Shown here piece after piece: positions 1 through 9,079 of a stretch of 64,000 nt of DNA. The first letter of the stretch is position 1. Each line of letters begins with the position of its first letter. The notes below the pieces were generated by a model. The model did no database searches. It saw nothing but the letters and a program-made list of their open reading frames with translations, and was not told the origin of the DNA. Origin of the DNA: Lachnospiraceae bacterium (GTDB lineage Bacteria > Bacillota > Clostridia > Lachnospirales > Lachnospiraceae); contig JAIEFE010000010.1 of NCBI GenBank assembly GCA_029067085.1, positions 85,748 to 149,747 of the forward strand, in the 5' to 3' direction. The position numbers were made by a program, and so were the translations under genes.

Positions 1-444
1 GATATTCATGATAAATATATCGTGCCCCCAAAGACCACGGATTTTGCGCTGATGTTCCTGCCCACGGAAGGGCTGTACGCAGAAGTCGTTCAAAATGCTG
101 CTTTGTTTGAGGAGCTCCGTGATAAGTATAAGGTGACGGCAGTTGGTGCAACTACGCTCTCAGCATTTCTGTCCTCTCTGCAGATGGGCTTTAAGACCCT
201 TGCGATCGAGCAGCGGTCTCAAGAGGTGTGGGACACGCTCCGCGCCGTAAAATCAGAATTTGTCAAATTCGGCGATATGCTTGACAAGGCGCAGAAACAG
301 ATTCAAACAGCCGATAAGACGCTGTCCGATATTGTCGGCAGGCGTACCAGAGCAATTAACCGCACTTTGCGTGGTGTAGAAGAATTAACAGATATCGATA
401 CGCCTTCTCTGACTGCATTGGATGATACCGGCGAAGACGATTAA
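1..444 (+). CDS. rmuC: RmuC family protein, C-terminal part (5' end outside window)
   Basis: The frame is open from the first base of the window and the gene begins upstream; 147 residues are visible. The text KYIVPPKTTDFALMFLP followed by EGLYAEVV and, later, LSAFLSSLQMGFKTLAI is the conserved C-terminal half of the RmuC core (DUF802/RmuC), a restriction-endonuclease-like fold linked to limiting DNA rearrangement at inverted repeats. The tail after about residue 105 is helical and ends in an acidic stretch, as in Firmicute RmuC. The coiled-coil N-terminus is not visible. A GTG at 22 lies inside the conserved core and is not the start. The stop is 4 nt before a hairpin that serves the opposite strand. 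Confidence 0.9.
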   Translation, partial: DIHDKYIVPPKTTDFALMFLPTEGLYAEVVQNAALFEELRDKYKVTAVGATTLSAFLSSLQMGFKTLAIEQRSQEVWDTLRAVKSEFVKFGDMLDKAQKQIQTADKTLSDIVGRRTRAINRTLRGVEELTDIDTPSLTALDDTGEDD

Positions 445-487
445 GAAAAACAGACGGTTGTCAATGTTCGATACACTGACAGCCGTC
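445..487 (-). terminator. Intrinsic terminator of the HPr-like gene
   Basis: Inverted repeat with 12-bp arms at 452-463 and 476-487 (one G-U pair), followed on the minus strand by a run of T at 445-451. It sits 16 nt after the stop of the minus-strand HPr-like gene and directly after the rmuC stop, so it may work for both. Confidence 0.7.
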
Positions 488-503
488 TGCGCCGATCCAT
501 TTC

Positions 504-740
504 TCAGGAAACAATATAGGGAGCGATCGCCGCTTCCACCTCGGAGATCTGAGCGTTCGTCTCCAAAATACGGAATTCGATCTTTCTGGACAGATCCATG
601 GAGAAAATCCCCATGATGGACTTGGCATCCACCACATATCTGCCTGTGGCTATATCAAAATAGCCGTCAAACTTCTGAATCGCGCTGACAAATCCTTTCA
701 CTTTGTCAATCGAGTTCAGATCCAGCTCGTAGGTTTTCAT
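504..740 (-). CDS. HPr/Crh-like protein lacking the catalytic histidine
   Basis: 78 residues, the usual HPr length. The segment VDAKSIMGIFSMDLS matches the HPr region around regulatory Ser46 (AKSIMGVMSL in typical HPr). The GLHARP motif carrying His15 is absent and the protein contains no histidine at all, so it cannot accept phosphate from Enzyme I. This resembles Bacillus Crh, which keeps Ser46 and works with CcpA instead of in sugar transport. The start is the ATG at 740, with AGGAGG 7 nt upstream; the GTG at 746 is too close to that site. It has its own promoter at 844-872 and is divergent from a GH5 glucanase gene. A role in carbon regulation is inference. Confidence 0.75.
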   Translation of the reverse strand: MKTYELDLNSIDKVKGFVSAIQKFDGYFDIATGRYVVDAKSIMGIFSMDLSRKIEFRILETNAQISEVEAAIAPYIVS

Positions 741-843
741 ATTCACACCTCCTCTTTCCGTAAGCCATTCTGTTTCAAGTATCTCGGCATGAATTTCGCC
801 TCAGCCTTCACGCGGCCTCTTGTATTCTCTGTTCCTTATTTAC

Positions 844-872
844 ATCATACTGGAACAAGTGCTGTTTTTCAA
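844..872 (-). promoter_or_regulatory. Sigma-A-type promoter of the HPr-like gene
   Basis: On the minus strand TTGAAA (867-872) and TATGAT (844-849) are separated by 17 bp. About 100 nt of leader follows before the start at 740. Confidence 0.65.
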
Positions 873-912
873 GAAAAATCAGTCATTTACGCTATCATTA
901 CACTATATATCA

Positions 913-941
913 TTGAAAAAAATCTATAAATTAACTATACT
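913..941 (+). promoter_or_regulatory. Sigma-A-type promoter of the GH5 gene
   Basis: TTGAAA (913-918) and TATACT (936-941) with a 17-bp spacer, about 55 nt before the GH5 ribosome site. It lies back to back with the promoter of the HPr-like gene. Confidence 0.65.
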
Positions 942-1003
942 ATTTACAATAAAGGATTCATAGATGGCACTTGAGAAAAATGCAATCGGAGGAGAATGTC
1001 AAA

Positions 1004-2863
1004 ATGAAAATGAAAAGAGCAGTGAAACTATTTATATTTCTGTTTGCAACAGTTCTACTGACAGATCTTTTCCCTGTCACTTCAAAGGCAGAGGAAGAAA
1101 AATTAACGGGAAAAACAGCCATGGAGATTACACGAATGATGGAAAAGGGCTGGAATCTTGGAAATACTTTTGATGCTACCGGCGGAAAAAAGAATGACGC
1201 TTACAGCCAGGAGACTTCCTGGGGAAATCCGAGAGTTACCAAAGAACTGATCGACGGCGTTAAGGCCGCAGGCTTTACCACCATTCGGATCCCTGTCACA
1301 TGGCACAACTATATCGACACATCCAATGGGTATCAAATCGATGAAGCCTTTTTAAACCGGGTCAATGAAATTGTAGGCTATGCTTTTGAAAACGATCTGT
1401 TTGTGATTTTAAATCTGCATCACGAAGAATGGGTCAATGATAAAGACATCCATGAAAATTATGAGGAAATCGGTAAAGAGTTAAATGCCGTTTGGTCACA
1501 GCTGGCGGATTATTTTGCAGAGTATGATCAGCATTTGATCTTTGAAGCGATGAATGAACCCAGAGCCGTCGGTATGGATTATGAATGGAACGGAAATCAG
1601 GCGTGTTACGAAGCGGTAAATTACTTAAATCAAATCTTTGTGGACTGCGTTCGAAACAATGGAAAGGGATATAACGCGGAAAGACCGCTTATGATTCCGG
1701 GATATGCTGCATCCATGAATCCGGCTGTACTAAAATCCATTCAGATTCCTCAATACAACGGGAAGGATGCAGAAAACATAATAATTTCCGTTCACTGCTA
1801 CTCTCCCTATAATTTCTGTCTGACTGATGATCAGGAAAGTTTCAGTCCGAAAAATTCACAGGATACGTCAGGAATTTCATCTTTGATCAGCAATTTAAAA
1901 AGTCTTTTTCTTAACAATGAAATCCCGGTTGTCATTGGAGAGTGCGGCGCTACCAATACAAGGGACAATGACGAAGCAAGAAAATTATGGTTTACCTACA
2001 TGGGTGACATCACCAGAGAAAATGGAATACCTGCAATTTTATGGGACAATGGAGCAAAGGGAAACACCGGCGGAGAATGTCATAATTATTTTATAAGAGA
2101 AACAGGAGAAATGGCGTACCCCGAATTGCTCAGCGCCTTTATTTACGGTGATCTGGAGGCAAAGAAGCCAAAGGATATGAACATTGATTTTGAACCCTAT
2201 GAGGAGGGTGGAACAACAGTTCTTGCCACCGCGGAACAGTATGGCTTCACCCCTAAGACCCTGATGAAAAAGGCAAAAATCAATCATACAGAGAATGCAG
2301 CTGTCGGCTTCAGCGTTGTCATTGCCAAATCAGGTGAGGGCTCCTATGCCACAATGGACCTCTCTAAGTTTGCGGGAAAAACCATCAATGTAAAACTGTA
2401 TTTGAAATCGGAAAGTCAGGGATCAGTGACCCTTGGTATTTTGGAGAAGGAACGTCAGGATATTGTCACGGCTCAGTTAGATACAGAATGGACGCAGGTA
2501 ATCTTTTCCCACCAATTTAGCGAAGAAGAGTGCGAAAGGGCCCTGTTTTTCCAGGGAGACAACGCAGATGATTTTTATATAGATGATATCTCCATTACCA
2601 TGGTAGAAGAAACGGATCGCTATGAAACACAGGTCCTGAAAGACGGTGAGGCAGCTGAGGAAGCCGCAACTAATGAATCCGTAGAAGAAGATTCCGATAC
2701 AGATCAAGGTGATGCAAATAACACAACACAGTTGTCAGATCCTTCTTCCGATACGAACAGCAGCGTATATAAGACAATCCTTGTGTGTTGTATGATCGCT
2801 TTTTTGGCAGGCATTGCTGCATTTATTACATATATGAGAAAGAAAAAAGCAGGAAAGAAATAA
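1004..2863 (+). CDS. Cell-surface endoglucanase, glycoside hydrolase family 5
   Basis: 619 residues. An N-terminal signal peptide (hydrophobic stretch about residues 8-24) is followed by a GH5 barrel with the family's GWNLGNTFDA opening, the acid/base Glu185 in NEPR and the nucleophile Glu313 in VIGECGA. Residues of roughly 400-540 look like a beta-sandwich carbohydrate-binding module, followed by an acidic Ser/Thr-rich linker and a C-terminal membrane helix (about 585-608) ending in lysines. The enzyme is therefore probably tethered outside the cell and cleaves beta-1,4-glucan or a related chain. The ATG at 1004 is chosen because GGAGGAG at 988-994 is 9 nt upstream; a TTG at 971 would extend the protein without a ribosome site. 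The SulP gene follows after 24 nt. Confidence 0.93.
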   Translation: MKMKRAVKLFIFLFATVLLTDLFPVTSKAEEEKLTGKTAMEITRMMEKGWNLGNTFDATGGKKNDAYSQETSWGNPRVTKELIDGVKAAGFTTIRIPVTWHNYIDTSNGYQIDEAFLNRVNEIVGYAFENDLFVILNLHHEEWVNDKDIHENYEEIGKELNAVWSQLADYFAEYDQHLIFEAMNEPRAVGMDYEWNGNQACYEAVNYLNQIFVDCVRNNGKGYNAERPLMIPGYAASMNPAVLKSIQIPQYNGKDAENIIISVHCYSPYNFCLTDDQESFSPKNSQDTSGISSLISNLKSLFLNNEIPVVIGECGATNTRDNDEARKLWFTYMGDITRENGIPAILWDNGAKGNTGGECHNYFIRETGEMAYPELLSAFIYGDLEAKKPKDMNIDFEPYEEGGTTVLATAEQYGFTPKTLMKKAKINHTENAAVGFSVVIAKSGEGSYATMDLSKFAGKTINVKLYLKSESQGSVTLGILEKERQDIVTAQLDTEWTQVIFSHQFSEEECERALFFQGDNADDFYIDDISITMVEETDRYETQVLKDGEAAEEAATNESVEEDSDTDQGDANNTTQLSDPSSDTNSSVYKTILVCCMIAFLAGIAAFITYMRKKKAGKK

Positions 2864-2887
2864 ACAGAAAGGTACTCGCGAGCGTTT

Positions 2888-5011
2888 ATGAACATATCTT
2901 TTGCACATGTCCAAATCGGGCATACCCTAAAAAAATATAAAAAAGAAAATCTCCCAAAGGATATCCTCGCGGGAATCATCATAGCCGCCGTGTCCATTCC
3001 GATTTCCATGGGCTACGCACAGATTGCGGGGCTGCCCGCAGTCTACGGGCTTTACGGCTCCGTTTTCCCGATCATCTTCTTTGCACTTTTTTCCTCCTCA
3101 CCGCAGTTTATTTTCGGTGTGGATGCAGCGCCTGCGGCACTGATTGGCGGAGCGCTGTTATCATTTGAAATAGAAGCGCAGTCTGCCGAGGCAATGACGG
3201 TTGTTCCCGTACTGACTTTTTATGTTGGGGCATGGCTGCTGCTGTTTTATGCACTCGGTGCCGGAAAGCTTGTCAATTTTATTTCAAAGCCTGTCATGGG
3301 CGGCTTTATTTCGGGCGTGTGTTCTACGGTCATTTTGATGCAGGTGCCAAAACTGTTCGGCGGTACGGCGGGAACGGGGGAGCTGTTTGAGCTTTTGGAA
3401 CATATGATCAGTCAGCTTGGTGTATTTAATCTGCCTTCTTTCATTCTTGGAATGATCACGCTTACTGTCGTGCTTATGACAAAGCGCATCTGTCCCAAAT
3501 TTCCGATGGCAGTTGTCATGATTGTTTTGGGTGCGCTCTTCTCTTATTTTGCCCCGATGGAGCGTTTGGGCATTGTCTGCCTTTCAGCTGTCGAAACAGG
3601 GCTTCCGCGGTTTTCGTTTCCCAATCTTTTCGCCATCCATTTCACGGACGCAATCGGCGCAAGCCTTTCTGTTGCTGTCGTGATCATGGCAGAAACATTG
3701 CTTGCGGAAAACAATTACGCGCTCAAACGCGGCTACAAACTTAATGACAATCAGGAAATCCTTGCATTTTCGCTCGGAAATTTTGCATCTGCATTCACAG
3801 GCTGCTGTCCCATAAACGGCTCCGTGTCACGCACTGCAATGAATGACCAGTACGGCGGCAGGACGCAGCTTACGAGCATTATTGCTGGCATTACCATGAT
3901 TTTTGTGCTGCTGTTTGCGACAGGCTTTATCGGCTATCTGCCCGTTTCCGTTCTCACGGCGGTCGTGATAACGGCGCTGATCGGTGGGTTGGAATTTAAG
4001 CTTGCCGCAAAATTGAAACGCTCCAGCAAAAGTGAATTTTATATCTTTATGATCGCGTTTTTTGCAGTTTTAATTTTAGGAACCATCAATGGCGTTCTTG
4101 TAGGTATTATCCTCTCCTTCACAGCAGTGATCCTGCGCGCCTCCAATCCCCCGAGATGTTTTTTGGGCCTCCTTCCGGGGCACGACGATTTCTATGATAT
4201 TTCGCAGTTCAATCAGATTTACTCGATCGAACACGTGGTACTTTACCGCTTTACGAGCGATCTCTTTTTTGCGAATGTGGGCATTTTCCAGTCTGATATT
4301 GAAGCCAGCCTCTCCGACGATACCCGCGCCGTCATTGTAGACGCGTCGGGAATCGGGAGCATTGACAGCACCGCAGCGGAACAGCTTATGCTATTCTATG
4401 AATCGCTTGGCAAACGCGGCATTGCCTTTTATCTTACGGGACACATGGCGTCGCTCAACGACCAAATGCGCTCGCTCGGCATTGGCGAATTGATCCAAAG
4501 AGGCGCAGTACGGCGCACAATAGAAAAAGCGCTTGCAGAAATCGGTTTGGAAAGACCATATCCGATCAAGGGAATCCGGGAAGGCGCTCACTCTGTCGCA
4601 AGGAAACGCGCCGAAAGTATGCTGCACGAATTTCTTTGGGCATACGGTTCTGACTGCGAAGCAGAGATGGAGCGGCAAATACATAAGCAGATTGAAGAAC
4701 TGCAGCGCACGGGCGATATGAAGACACTCATTCACGGAAGCTGGAACCAGCTTGACGAGATAGATGAGGACGAATGGCTTGAGCATCTTGAGGCGCACCT
4801 TGCTGAAATCGCGCGGATTTCGGGGAAGGAGGAACAGCAGATTGCATTGGAATTTGAGCGTCGCAGGCTCCACCTTGCCGAAAAAATCGCCCGCGAACAC
4901 CCCGACCTTGCAAAACGGTTTACGGAGCGCCGCGAGCTGTTGGACGCACACTTAAAAGCGCATCGTCCTGATGTGTATGAAAAAATCATGAAACTGCGCG
5001 GTAAAATATAA
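2888..5011 (+). CDS. SulP/SLC26 family anion transporter with STAS domain and C-terminal extension
   Basis: 707 residues. The N-terminal two-thirds is the SulP membrane core (about 10-12 segments, opening with DILAGIIIAAVSIPISMGYAQIAGLPAVYGL broken into typical helices), a family that moves sulfate, bicarbonate or dicarboxylates. A STAS domain follows at about 445-550. The last 150 residues are an extra charged helical region (LHEFLWAYGSD, many Glu/Arg/His) that most SulP proteins lack; its function is unknown. It lies 24 nt after the GH5 gene and is probably co-transcribed. Its stop is only 2 nt from the stop of the convergent neighbour. The substrate cannot be read from sequence. Confidence 0.9.
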   Translation: MNISFAHVQIGHTLKKYKKENLPKDILAGIIIAAVSIPISMGYAQIAGLPAVYGLYGSVFPIIFFALFSSSPQFIFGVDAAPAALIGGALLSFEIEAQSAEAMTVVPVLTFYVGAWLLLFYALGAGKLVNFISKPVMGGFISGVCSTVILMQVPKLFGGTAGTGELFELLEHMISQLGVFNLPSFILGMITLTVVLMTKRICPKFPMAVVMIVLGALFSYFAPMERLGIVCLSAVETGLPRFSFPNLFAIHFTDAIGASLSVAVVIMAETLLAENNYALKRGYKLNDNQEILAFSLGNFASAFTGCCPINGSVSRTAMNDQYGGRTQLTSIIAGITMIFVLLFATGFIGYLPVSVLTAVVITALIGGLEFKLAAKLKRSSKSEFYIFMIAFFAVLILGTINGVLVGIILSFTAVILRASNPPRCFLGLLPGHDDFYDISQFNQIYSIEHVVLYRFTSDLFFANVGIFQSDIEASLSDDTRAVIVDASGIGSIDSTAAEQLMLFYESLGKRGIAFYLTGHMASLNDQMRSLGIGELIQRGAVRRTIEKALAEIGLERPYPIKGIREGAHSVARKRAESMLHEFLWAYGSDCEAEMERQIHKQIEELQRTGDMKTLIHGSWNQLDEIDEDEWLEHLEAHLAEIARISGKEEQQIALEFERRRLHLAEKIAREHPDLAKRFTERRELLDAHLKAHRPDVYEKIMKLRGKI

Positions 5012-5013
5012 TT

Positions 5014-6057
5014 CTACAGGCTCTCATAAATCTCACTGAGAAGCTCCTGCGTCAGGGTGACCTCGTTCAAGATTGTGTGGCGGTCCTTTCTGGTATCTGC
5101 CGCCCGCATCCACGCATCCGTGAAGATTTCCTTCGTAATCCCCCAGTTCATGGGATCCATGTCCATCCCGTAGGCCTCCAAAACCGACCGCAGCAGACTA
5201 TCATCTCTCCCCTGCAGACGGCAGCTTACAAGGCTTCCGAGCGCAACCGCCATACCGTGTGAAATCTGTATCTCTTTATAGTTTTCTTCCAGAGAATGGC
5301 AAAAAAGATGCTCCGAACCGCTGCTGGGTCTGGAATTTCCCGCGATCTCCATAGCCAGTCCGCCAAGCACCAGCGCCTGCGTCAATATTTTGATAAACTC
5401 TTTGCTCTTTAACGATTTTTCCTCATTGTAGCACAGGGACGAAAATGCCATGTCGGAAAGCAGATAGGAAAAATCGTCCACCCGGTCCTTTCGATAGGCG
5501 GCGTCCAGTTTCCAGTCATAGAGAGCCGTGAACTTGCTGATCGTATCCCCGATGCCGGACTGTAAATGGGAGACCGGCGCACCCATGATCACGTTCACAT
5601 CCACCACGATTCCCGCAGGAATCGCGCATTTTAATGTCTTTCTGGCATCTCCCTCCGTGCCCAGTACTGCAACCGGGGAGGCGAGACTGTCGTTGCTCAA
5701 TGTCGTGGGCACACAGATATAGGGAATCTTAGCCACAAAGCCGGCGTACTTCGCCACGTCGAGCACCTTGCCTCCGCCAACGCCGATGACAACCTCCACG
5801 TCTCTCATGCACATCTGTTTGGCAAGCTCCATGGCTTCATCAAAACTGTTCTCCTCGATCAGGTAGAGCTCGCTTGCAGGAAGATCGCGCTGCATTTCTT
5901 CCAGATAGGGTTTCATGATCGGAATGAGCGCCTCCTCCGTGACGATCACCACGCGCTTTTCCTCGATTCCGGGAACACAGTCAGCGAGGATCTCGTTCAG
6001 ACGCTCGCATGCGCCCTCCTCGATGATCAGACAACCCGGCAGTCTAAAGTGATTCAT
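5014..6057 (-). CDS. sn-glycerol-1-phosphate dehydrogenase-like protein
   Basis: 347 residues of the iron-containing alcohol dehydrogenase superfamily, closest in style to bacterial AraM/EgsA-type glycerol-1-phosphate dehydrogenases. Visible are the nucleotide loop VVIGVGGGKVLDVAK, the PTTLSNDSLASPVAV substrate segment, and three metal-ligand regions: SGIGDTISK (Asp), GSEHLFCHSLE (His) and ISHGMAVALG (His). The reaction is reduction of dihydroxyacetone phosphate to glycerol-1-phosphate with NAD(P)H. It follows the GH13 gene by 36 nt on the same strand and may share its transcript. What a bacterium does with G1P here is open (heptaprenylglyceryl phosphate in Bacillus). Confidence 0.8.
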   Translation of the reverse strand: MNHFRLPGCLIIEEGACERLNEILADCVPGIEEKRVVIVTEEALIPIMKPYLEEMQRDLPASELYLIEENSFDEAMELAKQMCMRDVEVVIGVGGGKVLDVAKYAGFVAKIPYICVPTTLSNDSLASPVAVLGTEGDARKTLKCAIPAGIVVDVNVIMGAPVSHLQSGIGDTISKFTALYDWKLDAAYRKDRVDDFSYLLSDMAFSSLCYNEEKSLKSKEFIKILTQALVLGGLAMEIAGNSRPSSGSEHLFCHSLEENYKEIQISHGMAVALGSLVSCRLQGRDDSLLRSVLEAYGMDMDPMNWGITKEIFTDAWMRAADTRKDRHTILNEVTLTQELLSEIYESL

Positions 6058-6093
6058 CCTTTTTCTCTCCGTTTCCTCTCATCTTTTACATCT

Positions 6094-7851
6094 TCAGGTT
6101 TTATGCCTTCTGATTAGTATACCATTCCGCAGCAGGGTGTTGTCAATATAATGTCTGGAGAACAGAATCTCTCCCTCCCTGGGAATCTCTATATCCTCTT
6201 CCTCACAGTTGATGATGACCTCGATGTAGTTGTCCACCCATCCCATCTTGTTGAACTCAATGACTCTGGGACGATTGATCTTATTGGGAAAATGAAAGTC
6301 ACGGTTACGAAGCAGCGGCTCCTCCCTTCTCAAATGTAAAAGATTCCTGATAATGTTGATGCGCTCTCTATAGGCGCCTGCATCAATCTCTTCCCAGGGC
6401 ATACAGCGACGGCAGTCCGGGTCGTGTCCGCCCTCCATAGCAATCTCCGTACCGTAATAGATACAGGGTGACCCCGGCATGGCAAAGAGCACCGCAAGCT
6501 GCTGGAAATATTCGTCCAGATTCTTCACATCGCTGCGCAGCCGCTTTGTATCGTGAGAATCCAGAAGATTAAAGAGCACATCGTTCGTCTGCTGCATATA
6601 GCGTGTATAGCATCGGTTTATCGTATATTCAAAATCCTCGTTGGTCAGGCTCTTGTCGATCCAGAAATCCTTGATGCTTTCCCCCAGCGGATAGTTCATC
6701 ACGGAATCAAACTCATCTCCCCTAAGCCATGGCATGGCATCATGCCAGATCTCACCCAGAATAAAGAGGTCCGGCTTGATCGCTTTCAAGCGGATGCGCA
6801 GCTCCTTGCAGAAGGCATGGGAGACTTCATTTGCGACATCCAGGCGGATGCCGTCCACATCATAATCTCTGACCCAGTTCTCACAGACACCGATCAGGTA
6901 ATCCCTCACTTTTGGATTATTTGTATTCAATTTCGGCATATTGTCAAAGAACGCAAAAGTATAATACTGCTTCTCCCAGGCGCAGCCGCCATCTTTAAAA
7001 GGCCATTCGTTTATCATGAACCAGTCATAGTACTCCGACTGCGGTCCTTTCTCCTTCACATCGATCCAGGGCGCAAACTCTCTGCCGGAATGGTTGAACA
7101 CCCCGTCCAGCATCACGCGGATTCCCCTGTCATGGGCCTCTCTCACCAGCGTTTTCATAGTCTCCTCAGAGCCGAAATGCGGGTCGATCTTCGTGTAGTC
7201 CGTGGTGTCGTATTTATGAGAGCTGGGCGAGACATTGATTGGCGTCAGGTACAAGCCCGAAACGCCAAGATCCCTGATATAATCCAACTTATCGATAATT
7301 CCCTGCAGATCGCCTCCGAAGAATTCCTGATTGGTGACGGAACCTTTGGTCCGCCACGGAAGCGTCCCCTCCGGATTTCGGGAAGGATCTCCGTTACAGA
7401 AGCGCTCCGGAAAGATCTGATACCAGATGGTATCATTTACCCAGGCAGGCGCTGTCGGAATATCCGCCGGATTCATCCACGGGAAAATGAAGCACTGTCT
7501 GCTCCTGCCCTCCAGAGTCATCTGTGCTTCGGAGACAAAACCGTCCTCAAAATAGAACCATCTCTCATTGTCGGTCTGTAATTCAAAATAATATTTTAAC
7601 CGCTTAAATTCCGGTTTGATGGTCGTTGTCCACCAGATCTGATTTTTTAGCCGCTTCTTAAACGGGATGTTGAGCGCCTCCCCGTCCCAGCTCTCGCCGC
7701 CTCCCAGAATACCCGATTTGAATGGATCTCCATGAATGATATTCACATACTTCACATCATACCCCGTCCTGATATTGATGACGAGCCGCTCCTCATCCAG
7801 AGGATAGCAGTAGTTGTCATTGGCTCTGTGATACACCGCATTAAAATCCAT
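6094..7851 (-). CDS. GH13 alpha-glycosidase (neopullulanase/cyclomaltodextrinase type)
   Basis: 585 residues. An N-terminal beta-sandwich (about 1-115) precedes the (beta/alpha)8 barrel, the arrangement of subfamily GH13_20. The four family regions are visible: DGVFNHSG, GIRLDVANE with nucleophile Asp338, GEIWHDA with acid/base Glu367, and LLDSHDTKR with Asp434. There is no signal peptide, so it acts on imported maltodextrin, cyclodextrin or pullulan fragments in the cytoplasm. The ATG at 7851 has GGGAGG 6 nt upstream; a longer frame to 7887 lacks this. It is probably the first gene of a two-gene unit with the G1P dehydrogenase-like gene. Confidence 0.92.
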   Translation of the reverse strand: MDFNAVYHRANDNYCYPLDEERLVINIRTGYDVKYVNIIHGDPFKSGILGGGESWDGEALNIPFKKRLKNQIWWTTTIKPEFKRLKYYFELQTDNERWFYFEDGFVSEAQMTLEGRSRQCFIFPWMNPADIPTAPAWVNDTIWYQIFPERFCNGDPSRNPEGTLPWRTKGSVTNQEFFGGDLQGIIDKLDYIRDLGVSGLYLTPINVSPSSHKYDTTDYTKIDPHFGSEETMKTLVREAHDRGIRVMLDGVFNHSGREFAPWIDVKEKGPQSEYYDWFMINEWPFKDGGCAWEKQYYTFAFFDNMPKLNTNNPKVRDYLIGVCENWVRDYDVDGIRLDVANEVSHAFCKELRIRLKAIKPDLFILGEIWHDAMPWLRGDEFDSVMNYPLGESIKDFWIDKSLTNEDFEYTINRCYTRYMQQTNDVLFNLLDSHDTKRLRSDVKNLDEYFQQLAVLFAMPGSPCIYYGTEIAMEGGHDPDCRRCMPWEEIDAGAYRERINIIRNLLHLRREEPLLRNRDFHFPNKINRPRVIEFNKMGWVDNYIEVIINCEEEDIEIPREGEILFSRHYIDNTLLRNGILIRRHKT

Positions 7852-8109
7852 AAGATACCTCCCTTTAAGGCTTCTCCCACATCTCAAAATAAATAAAATC
7901 CAGAAAACGTTTTCCGTCTACTTTATCCTACTACTTTTCTTTCTGAAATGCAAGCACCTCATTGATGATGTATGTGAAGGAAACGTGTGCAATATACAGA
8001 CGGCAAAAAGCAGACAAGAACAAGGATATTTTGTTGTGCATGTAATAGATATATGGTAATATTTGAATATCTCAGAGAGCAGCAAAATCTATTTACAAGG
8101 AAAGAATAA

Positions 8110-9069
8110 ATGAAATATCATATAACTATTTCCAAAAGAGAAATTTTTACAGTGATCATTTTAATAATAGGATTCATGCTTCTATTTAAAGGAATCCATT
8201 CATACTATAAAGTTAATCATGCCTTGCATCTGGAAGATTTAGATGAGCATACATTGAGGAACGGAACCTATGTAACAGGGGATATTAACACCTATATCGG
8301 AAAGACGATGTACGGAAGCGGTAAATTCTCCGGTGTCAGCATTTCTTTGACTACTTCCGGCAAAACTTATAATTTCTATACGATTCCCGTTGGTCAAAAG
8401 TCCTACATATGTATTATGGCATACAGCAAATCTTTAATAACTCAATTGGAAGCTTTTGAAAACGGACATGGCGAAAATGTTTATTTTAGAGGTATCATTG
8501 TCGAACCCCTGACAGACCTCAACTATGAATGGTATACTACTGTTGAAGGCTTCAACACAGGGGACCTGATCAATTCTTTTGTGATAAAAGAGGCAGATTT
8601 TGATCGGTATAAGGTTCTTGTATATTATGGTGTTATTTTATTAACCATAGCAGCCTTACTGTTCTTTAGCGCCGGCGGCATCAAAAACCTCATTATTGAA
8701 GGAACTGATCAAACAGGGCCTGTTTATAATGATTATGCAAAAGTATACAATATCAACTATGAATTACAGGCAGAGAAAATGCAGTTAGAGATATTAGTGC
8801 GGCGACTTAAGTCTGCCAAAAAAAATGCCATACTATGTTTTGCGCTGTTATTGACAGGTATTTACATTGTATTCCGTGCCTACCTGTTAGAAGGCAAATT
8901 GTTCGGAGCACTTTTATTGTTTATCTCTTTCAGAGGTATCTGGAATTACTTTATTAACTCCTCAAATACACTGGCAAAGTCTCTGGTGCAGAGATTTACC
9001 CTTGAATCTTTATCCATACAAATTGAGGAACATCAGATCAATATAGAAAAACTGGAGGAGAAGGGATGA
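8110..9069 (+). CDS. Hypothetical membrane protein
   Basis: 319 residues, family not recognised. A hydrophobic segment at about 14-28 is followed by an extracellular-type domain (about 35-160, rich in Gly, Thr and Tyr), a second membrane segment near 175-193, a charged helical stretch, and a pair of hydrophobic segments at about 240-285, then a helical tail. AAGGAAAG lies 5 nt before the ATG. The gene stands alone between two minus-strand units and is convergent with nifU, 10 nt apart. Nothing in it suggests an enzyme. Confidence 0.75.
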   Translation: MKYHITISKREIFTVIILIIGFMLLFKGIHSYYKVNHALHLEDLDEHTLRNGTYVTGDINTYIGKTMYGSGKFSGVSISLTTSGKTYNFYTIPVGQKSYICIMAYSKSLITQLEAFENGHGENVYFRGIIVEPLTDLNYEWYTTVEGFNTGDLINSFVIKEADFDRYKVLVYYGVILLTIAALLFFSAGGIKNLIIEGTDQTGPVYNDYAKVYNINYELQAEKMQLEILVRRLKSAKKNAILCFALLLTGIYIVFRAYLLEGKLFGALLLFISFRGIWNYFINSSNTLAKSLVQRFTLESLSIQIEEHQINIEKLEEKG

Positions 9070-9079
9070 TCTGTGTACA

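Noticed and set aside
4391..4951. 186-codon antisense frame in the SulP gene
   Set aside because: Overlaps the STAS domain and the C-terminal extension of the sense protein and has no ribosome site.
6553..7581. 342-codon frame opposite the GH13 gene
   Set aside because: It is antisense to a gene with all four GH13 motifs, has no ribosome site and reads as a codon-bias shadow.
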